A stretch of 36,903 nt of DNA from Acetatifactor sp. Lineage in GTDB: Bacteria > Bacillota > Clostridia > Lachnospirales > Lachnospiraceae. Both the position numbers and the translations under genes were made by a program. The stretch spans positions 1 through 36,903 of the forward strand of contig JAEDDX010000022.1 of assembly GCA_016293615.1 (NCBI GenBank), given 5' to 3'. The notes under the pieces are model-generated. The model saw nothing but the letters and a program-made list of their open reading frames with translations. It was not told where the DNA came from and did no database searches. Shown piece after piece: positions 1-7,236 of this stretch (positions are counted from its first letter, which is position 1; the number at the start of each line of letters is the position of its first letter).

Positions 1-77
1 AAAAAAAAGACTCTCTTTTTGAAATTGGGTTCCTACGCCAAATTCTGCCTGTCGGGAACCCAATTCCAAAAAGGGAG
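1..77 (-). terminator. Strong intrinsic terminator after the AEC transporter gene
   Basis: A long imperfect inverted repeat has arms at about 11-33 and 55-77 that share the core AATTGGGTTCC / GGAACCCAATT. Read on the minus strand, the second arm is followed within a few bases by eight T residues (the A-run at 1-8). This fits a Rho-independent terminator about 50 bases beyond the stop of the carrier gene. The stem is unusually long, so part of an interspersed palindromic repeat is an alternative. Confidence 0.7.
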
Positions 78-125
78 CAAGCTGACATTCCTACATATCA
101 AAATCAAAGGAAGCGGGAAGTCTTC

Positions 126-1037
126 CTACACCAGAACCATGCTCCAGACCGGAGTTGCCAGCAAGGACAAAACCGTGGTCAGCACCACACATTTTCCGGC
201 GTAGACGGCGTCTCCGCCATATTTTGCGGCAAGAATGGCTGTCGTGCTGGCAGCGGGCATCGCGGTCAGGAGGACGGATACGCCCAGAACCAGCCCATCC
301 ACGCCGAAGAGTCTGCATGCGAGGAAGACGGCAAGCGGCAGGAGGATCAGCCTCAGGCCCGAGAACAGGAACAGGGAAAGATCTAAGAGCTCCCGCGGTC
401 TGACATCCGCGAGAATCGTTCCGATGACCATCATGGACATGGCAGTATTGCAATTGCCGATATCTTTGATGGTCGCGTTCAAAAATCCCGGTAATGACAC
501 TTGTGTCACCATCAGAATCAGGCCCGCGAATACCGCCAGAATACAAGGGTGCGTGATCACCCGCTTAAAAACCGTCTTCCTGTCGGAGCCTTGTGTGAAA
601 TACGACACGCCGGCAGACCACATGACGATTCTCTGCGGGATCAGATAGACGCTCGCGAGCGCCAGTCCCATGCTCCCGAATACGCCCTCCGCCACAGGGT
701 TGCCCAAAAATCCCGAGTTGGAAGCAACCGTGGCGTACATCAGAACCGGTCTGTGCGACTCTGAGGCCTTGCGGAACAATCCTTTTGCCAGAATCGCGCA
801 GAACACCTGTATCAGTACGGAGATCAGCAGAATCTTTCCGAAATTGACGAGGGTGTTATTGTCAAAGGGAATCATAAATGATTTGATAATATTACAGGGC
901 AGAATCAGGTAGATCACAAGATCCGTCAGATTTTTCTTTCCTTCCGCCGTGATCAGATTCTTTTTTCGAAACAAAAGTCCCAGCAGCATCATCAAAAACA
1001 TGCGAAGCTGCAGGGAGATTAATTCAGCAGCTCCCAT
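126..1037 (-). CDS. AEC-family (auxin efflux carrier-like) transporter
   Basis: This 303-residue polytopic membrane protein resembles the AEC/PIN-like family, whose bacterial members export or exchange small organic acids such as malate or malonate. Hydrophobic helices run along the whole length. The N-terminal half contains the family-like stretch LVIYLILPCNI after the first helix, and later there is SNSGFLGNPVAEG, the usual Asn/Gly-rich 'SNxGFxGxP' motif. The length is normal for the family. The start is supported by an AGGAAG-type ribosome binding site eight bases upstream. It lies 62 bases downstream of the TatD-like gene and is the last gene before a strong terminator. The substrate cannot be read from the sequence. 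Confidence 0.88.
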   Translation of the reverse strand: MGAAELISLQLRMFLMMLLGLLFRKKNLITAEGKKNLTDLVIYLILPCNIIKSFMIPFDNNTLVNFGKILLISVLIQVFCAILAKGLFRKASESHRPVLMYATVASNSGFLGNPVAEGVFGSMGLALASVYLIPQRIVMWSAGVSYFTQGSDRKTVFKRVITHPCILAVFAGLILMVTQVSLPGFLNATIKDIGNCNTAMSMMVIGTILADVRPRELLDLSLFLFSGLRLILLPLAVFLACRLFGVDGLVLGVSVLLTAMPAASTTAILAAKYGGDAVYAGKCVVLTTVLSLLATPVWSMVLV

Positions 1038-1099
1038 CGAACCACTTCCTCTCTTTCCGGCGGAGAGAAGGCTTCGCTCCCCGCTTTGCTTTTGTAATA

Positions 1100-1876
1100 T
1101 CAGTCCTTCAGCCGATATAAGGTATGGGCATTCTCCCAGGCGGCGGCACGGACGGTCTCCTCTTCGAGGCCCTTAATCTGCGCCATCGCAGTCACGACGC
1201 CCGGAAGATACAGTGAGCAGTTTCTCTTGCCCCTGTAGGGTACCGGCGCGAGATAAGGGCAGTCGGTCTCCAGTACGATTCTGTCCATCGGAATATATTC
1301 CACAGCTTCCTTCAGCTTCCTGGCGTTCTGAAAGGTCAGCACGCCCCCGATGCCGAAGTAAAAGCCCATGTCCAAAAAAATCCGCGCGGTCTCCTTCGTA
1401 TACGAATAGCAGTGAATGACACCGCCGATCTCCCCGCATTTTTCCGCGGTCATAATATCGACCGTATCCTGTGCCGCATCTCTGGAATGAATGATCATAG
1501 GCTTGTGAAGCTCCCGCGCCAGATCGATCTGACGCACGAACCAGCGCTTCTGAATCTCCCTGTCGGGCTCGTCCCAGTAATAATCCAGCCCGATCTCACC
1601 CACAGCCACACATTTTTCAAGCTGACACTGCTCCCGAAGCCACGCAAAAGAGTCTTCGTCCAGCTGTGCGGTATCGGTGGGATGAATCCCGATGGCGCCA
1701 TAGACATAATCATACCGGTTCATCAGTTCAATCGTGCGCTCACAGGAGCCCAGGCTTGCACCTACATTCACCACCTTGGCGATGCCCTGCGCAGGCAGGT
1801 CTGCCAGCAATGCATCCCTGTCCTCCGCAAACGCCTTGTCATCATAGTGCGCGTGTGTATCAAAAATTGCTGTCAT
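1100..1876 (-). CDS. TatD-family metal-dependent hydrolase/DNase
   Basis: This 258-residue TIM-barrel metallohydrolase belongs to the TatD family, whose members are 3'-5' exonucleases or general metal-dependent hydrolases. The signature elements are all present: the N-terminal metal-binding DTHAHYD, GIHP, the glutamate ligand in VGEIGLDYYWD, IHSRDA, HCYS and the C-terminal ETDCPYLAP. The length is normal. The start lies only 5 bases after the stop of the upstream unrecognised gene, so the two are probably co-transcribed and translationally coupled. The ribosome binding site is weak, which is consistent with coupling. In many Firmicutes TatD (YabD) sits next to metG, but that gene is not in this window. 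Confidence 0.93.
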   Translation of the reverse strand: MTAIFDTHAHYDDKAFAEDRDALLADLPAQGIAKVVNVGASLGSCERTIELMNRYDYVYGAIGIHPTDTAQLDEDSFAWLREQCQLEKCVAVGEIGLDYYWDEPDREIQKRWFVRQIDLARELHKPMIIHSRDAAQDTVDIMTAEKCGEIGGVIHCYSYTKETARIFLDMGFYFGIGGVLTFQNARKLKEAVEYIPMDRIVLETDCPYLAPVPYRGKRNCSLYLPGVVTAMAQIKGLEEETVRAAAWENAHTLYRLKD

Positions 1877-1881
1877 CTCTC

Positions 1882-2442
1882 TTATACCACTCCAAATTCA
1901 CATTTTGCCCCTTCGATATCCACGTCATCGATCAGGGTGCAGTATTCGCCGTCCCTCTGATAGAGCTTTACGCGCGCCTGCGCCTCTCGGCAGCGCAGAT
2001 AACGCTCCGGTTCCCCGCTCTTCTTCCGCGCGCCGGTCTCCGCAAAGAAAGTCTTCCCCTTCGGGCAGCGGATGTTGGTGATGAGTATCGTTCTGCGGTC
2101 TCCCTGTCTGATATTCCAGAAGATCGTTTCCTCTGTCTCGATCACCTCGATCTTTGTTCTGGGGCAGCGAAACAGCTTCGAGAAAGAGATCTCATACCCA
2201 ATGCCCTCATAGCAAAAGGCAGCCATAAACTTCTGCGCAATCGGCCGGTCCAACAGCTTCTCCCTCCTGCCCCGGACGGTAAACGCACTGTTTTCCAGCT
2301 TTTTGCCGGTCAGTCTGCTACTCATACGATTGCCGCAAAAGCGAAGCCACTCGCTTCCGCCCTCTCCGAATACCTGTGCAAGCATACTTTCCTGCTCCGG
2401 CAATTCTTCATATACACCTGTCTCATCAAACTGTTCCTTCAT
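1882..2442 (-). CDS. Unrecognised cytoplasmic protein
   Basis: I do not recognise this protein. From the chosen ATG it has about 186 residues, with no signal peptide or obvious membrane helix. The centre is rich in basic and aromatic residues and contains FYCEGIGYEI-like hydrophobic stretches (here CYEGIGYEI). Five or six cysteines are scattered rather than arranged as a zinc site. The frame is open further upstream to 2547. The start at 2442 is preferred because GGAG lies six bases before it; an ATG at 2454 is the alternative. It sits directly upstream of the TatD gene with a 5-base gap and about 120 bases after the histidine phosphatase gene. Function unknown. Confidence 0.6.
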   Translation of the reverse strand: MKEQFDETGVYEELPEQESMLAQVFGEGGSEWLRFCGNRMSSRLTGKKLENSAFTVRGRREKLLDRPIAQKFMAAFCYEGIGYEISFSKLFRCPRTKIEVIETEETIFWNIRQGDRRTILITNIRCPKGKTFFAETGARKKSGEPERYLRCREAQARVKLYQRDGEYCTLIDDVDIEGAKCEFGVV

Positions 2443-2566
2443 ACTTCTCTCCATTCCGCCGTCTTCAGCCCGCGGCTTCACAGCAACGGCTTCTTCTGCA
2501 ATCTGCCTCCGGGCAGGACTTACACCGTCCCTGCTTCCGCAGACCACACGCCTGTCCCGTCATTTC

Positions 2567-3196
2567 CTACGGTCTTCCGTTGACGGGGGTTCCGTAATAC
2601 ACCTTGCTCTGTTCCAGAATGCGCAGCTCTCCGTCTTCCGCACACAGGATGGAAACGGCGCAGTTTGCCAGCTCGATCTGCCAAAACCGTTCATCCGGAA
2701 TTCCTGCGAGCCTGTTCAGAATACAGCGGTTCAGCGCCCCGTGTGCCACGATCAATATCGCTTCACAGCTTCCTTCCAGGGGAAGCACTTTCTCCTGCAG
2801 AAAGGCAAACGCCCTCTCTCTCGCAGCATCCAAGGCTTCTGCGCCGTCTGTCGGATGAAACGCCTCCGGCCGGCAGAAAAAGTTGTGCAGAGGGTGCGCA
2901 GGGTCTTTCTTCGCAGTGTCAAAGCATTCTCCCTCGCTGGGTCCGAAATTGATCTCCTTTAATCTGTCGTCAGTTTCCACCGCACAGCCGCTCTCTGCGG
3001 CAATGATCTGCGCCGTCATAAGCGCCCGTTTCAGGGGCGAGCTGAATACTCTGTCAAAAGTTACACCCTTCAACCCGGCGGCTGTCTTCCTCGCCAGGTC
3101 GATTCCGTTCTCATTTAAGGCGATATCGCTCTGTCCCTGCAATCTCCTGGCCTTGTTCCAGTCTGTTTCTCCATGTCTCATCAGATATACAATCAT
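2567..3196 (-). CDS. Histidine phosphatase family protein (phosphoglycerate mutase-like)
   Basis: This 209-residue protein of the histidine phosphatase superfamily removes or transfers phosphate through a phospho-histidine. The N-terminal MRHGETDWN contains the catalytic RHG motif (His8), followed by the typical LQGQSDIALNENG stretch. A second catalytic histidine appears in IVAHGALNR, and the acid residue region is INFGPSEGE. Small members like this act on sugar phosphates, phosphoserine or alpha-ribazole phosphate. There is no cobalamin gene nearby to suggest the last. It starts 12 bases after the SGNH esterase gene, so the two are likely co-transcribed. The substrate is not determinable here. 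Confidence 0.9.
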   Translation of the reverse strand: MIVYLMRHGETDWNKARRLQGQSDIALNENGIDLARKTAAGLKGVTFDRVFSSPLKRALMTAQIIAAESGCAVETDDRLKEINFGPSEGECFDTAKKDPAHPLHNFFCRPEAFHPTDGAEALDAARERAFAFLQEKVLPLEGSCEAILIVAHGALNRCILNRLAGIPDERFWQIELANCAVSILCAEDGELRILEQSKVYYGTPVNGRP

Positions 3197-3208
3197 CGCT
3201 GTCTGCCT

Positions 3209-4282
3209 TTACCAATTCATGATCTTTCGCACCTTCGCCGCAACCAGCTTCGCCGTTTTCTCCTGTGTCAACGAGCTGGGATGCCAGTCGGCGCCATAGC
3301 CGTCGGCCGCCGTATGCTCAGGCAGTGCGAGGAAATGTACCCTGTCATCCTTTTGTTCCTCACTGTACTCGCCCACCGCCTGCTCCAGGGTGGGAACCAG
3401 TCTCCGGTCCATTGTTCCAAGGATACAGAGGATCTGCGCCTCCGGGTTATTTGCGCGGATAGATCGCAGGAAAGCAATATACTCCTTCCCGTAATGCTCT
3501 TTTCTCTCCGGAATCTCCTTGCACCAGCTTCCGTCGTTGGTTCCGAGATTCACCACGATCACCTGCGGCACAAATCTCCTAAAGTCCCACCTCTCCCAGG
3601 TGTTTTCATCCGCCCCGCACAATCTCGCGGAGCCGGACATATCGGTAAACTGATACACCTTCGGCATCAGTCCGCCTTCGATCCGGCGCTCGACGGCCGT
3701 TTCCTCCACATAGTGGGAAATAATACCGTTGCCGCTCCAGGATACAAGGTTTGCCTCCGCGTCCAGAAGGTCGGCTGTCAGCAGGGAATAGGACTTCGCA
3801 GGATTCTCGGTCTCAGTGTGGAACGGTATCATTTCGCCTGCCGCCTCCACGCCATAGCCGCAGGTAATGGAATCCCCGATGATCTCGATCTTGCGCTCCT
3901 TATGGGCAGGCACATCCAGCAGCCTGTCTGTGTCGATCTCAAGCTCCTTTACGCCGCACAGGCCAAACGGTGCCTCGGAATACTTCACAAGGGTAACGGT
4001 CACCTTTCTCTCCTCATCCGACTCATACAGGGTATACCAGGCCTCCTCCCTATCCAGACAGATTCTTTGTGCAGGCTCCTTCGCATCATCTATATACACG
4101 GCGATTCTGCCCTTCAATTCCGCAGGCCAGTGATCGGCGTCACTTACAATCAGAGCCTTGGCCGTTTTTCCTGCAAAGCAAAAGCTGACCGAGGATCCTG
4201 AATAGCCCAGGTATCTTACTTCTCCGGCCACCAGTGTTCTGCCGGTCACTCTGACATTTTCCTCAGAAGCAATAAATCTCAT
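3209..4282 (-). CDS. SGNH/GDSL esterase, carbohydrate esterase family 2-like
   Basis: This 357-residue protein combines an N-terminal beta-rich domain (about residues 1-125) with a C-terminal SGNH hydrolase domain, the architecture of carbohydrate esterase family 2 deacetylases of plant or dietary polysaccharides. Visible catalytic blocks are GDSITCGYG (nucleophile Ser138), the block III NLGTNDGSW, and DWHPS near the C-terminus (His334, with Asp332). There is no signal peptide, so it would act in the cytoplasm on imported acetylated oligosaccharides, or have another route out. The start is well supported: AAGGAG eight bases before the ATG. It is followed after 12 bases by the histidine phosphatase gene. 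Confidence 0.85.
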   Translation of the reverse strand: MRFIASEENVRVTGRTLVAGEVRYLGYSGSSVSFCFAGKTAKALIVSDADHWPAELKGRIAVYIDDAKEPAQRICLDREEAWYTLYESDEERKVTVTLVKYSEAPFGLCGVKELEIDTDRLLDVPAHKERKIEIIGDSITCGYGVEAAGEMIPFHTETENPAKSYSLLTADLLDAEANLVSWSGNGIISHYVEETAVERRIEGGLMPKVYQFTDMSGSARLCGADENTWERWDFRRFVPQVIVVNLGTNDGSWCKEIPERKEHYGKEYIAFLRSIRANNPEAQILCILGTMDRRLVPTLEQAVGEYSEEQKDDRVHFLALPEHTAADGYGADWHPSSLTQEKTAKLVAAKVRKIMNW

Positions 4283-4306
4283 ATCCTGTTCTCCTTTGTC
4301 ATGTAT

Positions 4307-4347
4307 CGTTTTTATTCCATGCTTTTATTCCGTCGCTTTTATCCCCT
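4307..4347 (-). repeat. Three tandem ~14-bp direct repeats in the leader of the esterase gene
   Basis: On the minus strand three successive units read approximately GGATAAAAGCGAC, GGAATAAAAGCAT and GGAATAAAAACGAT, ending about 25 bases before the esterase ATG. They are the only striking structure in the 104-base gap between this gene and the MATE gene upstream. They could be a repeated binding site or a recent slippage product. Confidence 0.5.
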
Positions 4348-4386
4348 CGCCTCTATCAGGACAGGGCACCGGGGATTGCATTACCC

Positions 4387-5739
4387 TCACGCCACATCAT
4401 CACGGGTGATGTTCTTAAGCCATTTTCTGCTGCGGTAACGCCGAAATACCCAGGGCCACTTAACAAACTCATCCGTGCACAGCAGGAAATAGACCCACAT
4501 GACGGGAAGCTTCAGGCCAAAGGCAGCGATAAAGCCAAGCGGTACTGCATAACACCACATGTCGATGAAATCGCAGACAAAACCGAACCTGCTGTCGCCG
4601 CCGGCCCGGAAGATTCCGGCAATCAGCATGGTATTGACCGCTGCTCCCATAACATAATAAGAATTGATCAAAAGCATATGTTTCAGATAATACATTGCCG
4701 TGTCGGTCAGACTCACAAACTCCAGTACGAACGGCATGGCGATCAGCGTGATCGCTCCGCCGAGCAGTCCGCTTGCCACGGTCAGCTTCAGGGATTCCGT
4801 GGCGCATACCTTTGCCTGCTCCATCTTGTTCTCCCCGATGATGTTGCCGAGCAGGATACTCGCACCGCTTGCCACCGCAAAGCAGAAGGTCGTCGAAAAG
4901 TTGCGCACCACCAAAACGATGGAGTTTGCAGCGACGGCGTCGTTGCCGAGATGCCCCAGGATGACGGAATACATACTGAAAGCAGTGCCCCAGACGACAT
5001 CGTTGGCCATGGCAGGGAGGGACAGCCTGATAAAGTCCTTCTGAAGAATACGGTTTTTGCGAAACATATACAGCAGGTTGAGCTTCACATCTTTGCTGAA
5101 GCATGAGACGATAAAGCATCCGATCAGCTCGACGACACGGGATGCGCTGGTTGCGATCGCAACTCCGACCACGCCCATTTTGGGCGCACCGAACAGGCCG
5201 AAGATAAAGACCGCATTCAGAAGGATGTTCAGCCCGAAGGCAACCATGTTCAGAATCATACTGATGGTCACTCTGCCGATGCTTCTTAAAATCGACAGAT
5301 AGACTTCCGTGATACCCCAACAGACATACGCCACGCTCAGCACCCTTAAGTAGGAGGCTCCCAGTGCAATCAGCTCCGCATCATTGGTAAACAGCGTCAT
5401 CAGCTGTGTGGGAAACAAAAGCACGGAGGCTGCAAACAGGATTGACAGTGGCAGGGAAATCCGCATGGCGATTCCCTCCAGCGCATTGATTGCCCGAAAG
5501 TCCTTTTTCCCGTAGTACTGGGCGCAGAGCATGGTCGCTCCGGTTCCCAGTCCGTAATATACCATAAACAGAATGCTCGTGTACTGTGACGCCAGAGAAA
5601 CAGCCGAAATGGACGACTGGCCCACATAGTTCAGCATCACCACATCCGCCGAGCTGACAGCTGCGCTCAACAGATTCTGAATGATGATCGGAAGCGTGAG
5701 TACAATGATCTTTTTTCGTAAAACTCTTTTTTCGTTCAT
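4387..5739 (-). CDS. MATE-family multidrug/organic cation antiporter
   Basis: This 450-residue membrane protein is of the MATE family (Na+- or H+-coupled export of drugs and metabolites). Twelve hydrophobic segments are spread evenly along the chain. The N-terminal pattern PIIIQNLLSAAVSSADVVML is typical of the DinF/NorM-like branch common in Clostridia. The length is normal. The start is supported by AGAGG six bases upstream. It sits 53 bases downstream of a second MATE gene and the two are probably co-transcribed. They are clearly not recent copies of each other, because the sequences differ throughout. The substrate is unknown. Confidence 0.92.
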   Translation of the reverse strand: MNEKRVLRKKIIVLTLPIIIQNLLSAAVSSADVVMLNYVGQSSISAVSLASQYTSILFMVYYGLGTGATMLCAQYYGKKDFRAINALEGIAMRISLPLSILFAASVLLFPTQLMTLFTNDAELIALGASYLRVLSVAYVCWGITEVYLSILRSIGRVTISMILNMVAFGLNILLNAVFIFGLFGAPKMGVVGVAIATSASRVVELIGCFIVSCFSKDVKLNLLYMFRKNRILQKDFIRLSLPAMANDVVWGTAFSMYSVILGHLGNDAVAANSIVLVVRNFSTTFCFAVASGASILLGNIIGENKMEQAKVCATESLKLTVASGLLGGAITLIAMPFVLEFVSLTDTAMYYLKHMLLINSYYVMGAAVNTMLIAGIFRAGGDSRFGFVCDFIDMWCYAVPLGFIAAFGLKLPVMWVYFLLCTDEFVKWPWVFRRYRSRKWLKNITRDDVA

Positions 5740-5792
5740 ATCATACCTCTTTCAAACTACCCGGAAGAGATTCCAAAACTTATTTCGCTGAC

Positions 5793-7133
5793 TCACGAAA
5801 CAGTGCTCTTCTGACGCAAATACAAGAAAAATCCGACACAGATCAGGGCTGACAGCAATGACCCCATCGGCGCCGCCCAGCCCATCGGATACAGGGTCGC
5901 GGGAAAGATGACGGAGGCAAAATACGCCCCCGGGATTCGAACTGCTATCACGGAGATGATATTGTGCACAAAGGAGTAAACACTCTTTCCGTAAGCACAG
6001 AAGTATCCGCTGAAGCAGAAATGAATGCCCGCCAAGCCGCAGTCAAAGATATAGGACTTCAGATACTGGGCGCCGAGGCGCACGACCTCGGGTTCGTCCT
6101 TGGCAAACAGAGCCAGAATCGGCGTCGCAAGAAACTGACAGGCAATGCCCACCGCCAGTCCGAACGCAACGCAAATGCCCATTCCGTAATACAGGACCCT
6201 TCTGCCCTGCCCGTGTTTTCCCGCCCCGGCATTCTGTGCTGCCATCGCGGAAACGGTTGAGAGCATGGCGGAGGGCACGAGAAATACAAAGCAGATGATC
6301 TTCTCCACGATTCCGACGGCCGCTGCTACATCCACACCGCGTCTGTTGGCAATCGCCGTGATCACAAGGAAGGAAACCTGAATCAGTCCATCCTGCGCGG
6401 CAATCGGGACGCCCACACGAAGCATCTGCCCCATAAGAGCGCGGTCCGGCCTGAAATCTTCCTTCCTAAGAAGGATACCTCCTGTTTTTTTCCTGCGGAT
6501 CCAAAGAAGCGCCAATACCACGCTGAATCCCTGTGCAATTACGGTCGCCAAGGCAGCGCCCATCGCTCCCAGGCCGCAGGGTCCGATCAGCAAAAGATCC
6601 AGGATCACATTGACCACGCCGGCAACCGCCACAAAATACATCGGCGTCCTGGAATCTCCTAAGCCCCGGAACACACTGCTGATGACATTGTAGGCCGTGA
6701 TGAACGGCACCCCCAGGAAACAAATGCTTAAGTAGACGCCTGTTTCATACACCGCTTCCGCCGGGGTAGAGATCGCGCTGATGATTCCGTCCCTGCACAA
6801 CAGCAGAACGCCCATAAAAACCACTGAAAATACGGCAAACAAAGTCACGGTATTACCGATGACCTTCGCCACACGCTCTTTCTCTCCGGCCCCCACGGCG
6901 TGTCCCACGCCGACGCATGTCCCCATCGCCAGTCCGACAATGATCACCGTCAGCATGTGTGTGATCTGACTGCCCACCGAGACTGCGGTAATCGTATCTG
7001 CGCCGTAAAACTGTCCCGTGATAAACAGATCTGCCAGACCGTAAAAGGTCTGCAGAAAGCTGGAAATCAGAAAGGGCACAGAGAAACCAATCATATTTTT
7101 CAGGATATTGCCTTTTGTAAGATCCTTTTGCAT
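5793..7133 (-). CDS. MATE-family multidrug/organic cation antiporter (second)
   Basis: This is a MATE transporter of about 446 residues. The N-terminus from the chosen start reads MQKDLTKGNILKNM, the usual pattern of MATE proteins in Clostridia. It is followed by PFLISSFLQTFYGLADLFI and twelve hydrophobic segments. The frame is open to 7235, but that extension crosses a terminator hairpin and a promoter. GGAGG lies eight bases before the ATG at 7133, and the predicted transcription start is only about 17 bases upstream, so 7133 is preferred. It is the first gene of a probable MATE-MATE (and possibly further) transcription unit. Confidence 0.92.
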   Translation of the reverse strand: MQKDLTKGNILKNMIGFSVPFLISSFLQTFYGLADLFITGQFYGADTITAVSVGSQITHMLTVIIVGLAMGTCVGVGHAVGAGEKERVAKVIGNTVTLFAVFSVVFMGVLLLCRDGIISAISTPAEAVYETGVYLSICFLGVPFITAYNVISSVFRGLGDSRTPMYFVAVAGVVNVILDLLLIGPCGLGAMGAALATVIAQGFSVVLALLWIRRKKTGGILLRKEDFRPDRALMGQMLRVGVPIAAQDGLIQVSFLVITAIANRRGVDVAAAVGIVEKIICFVFLVPSAMLSTVSAMAAQNAGAGKHGQGRRVLYYGMGICVAFGLAVGIACQFLATPILALFAKDEPEVVRLGAQYLKSYIFDCGLAGIHFCFSGYFCAYGKSVYSFVHNIISVIAVRIPGAYFASVIFPATLYPMGWAAPMGSLLSALICVGFFLYLRQKSTVS

Positions 7134-7156
7134 CGCAGAATCCTCCATCCTATGAA

Positions 7157-7185
7157 ATCTTAGCACAAGGATACGAACTGTGCAA
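7157..7185 (-). promoter_or_regulatory. Putative sigma-A promoter for the MATE pair
   Basis: On the minus strand TTGCAC (7180-7185) and TAAGAT (7157-7162) are separated by 17 bases. This is close to the TTGACA/TATAAT consensus and lies about 24 bases before the MATE ATG. The -35 box overlaps the end of the T-tract of the preceding operon's terminator, a compact arrangement. Confidence 0.6.
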
Positions 7186-7222
7186 GAAAAAGAGCACGAC
7201 CTGTATCCGCAGGTCATGCTCT
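7182..7222 (-). terminator. Intrinsic terminator of the VWA-tubulin operon
   Basis: Arms GAGCATGACCTG and CAGGTCGTGCTC (one G-U pair) enclose a six-base loop at 7191-7222. On the minus strand they are followed by TTTTTCTTG. The hairpin begins about 14 bases after the stop codon of the 1477-residue protein and marks the end of the four-gene operon. Confidence 0.85.
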
Positions 7223-7236
7223 CATAAAAGTACATC

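Noticed and set aside
7134..7235. Extended N-terminus for the second MATE transporter
   Set aside because: The extra 34 codons cross a terminator and a promoter and contain no membrane segment typical of the family; GGAGG points to 7133.
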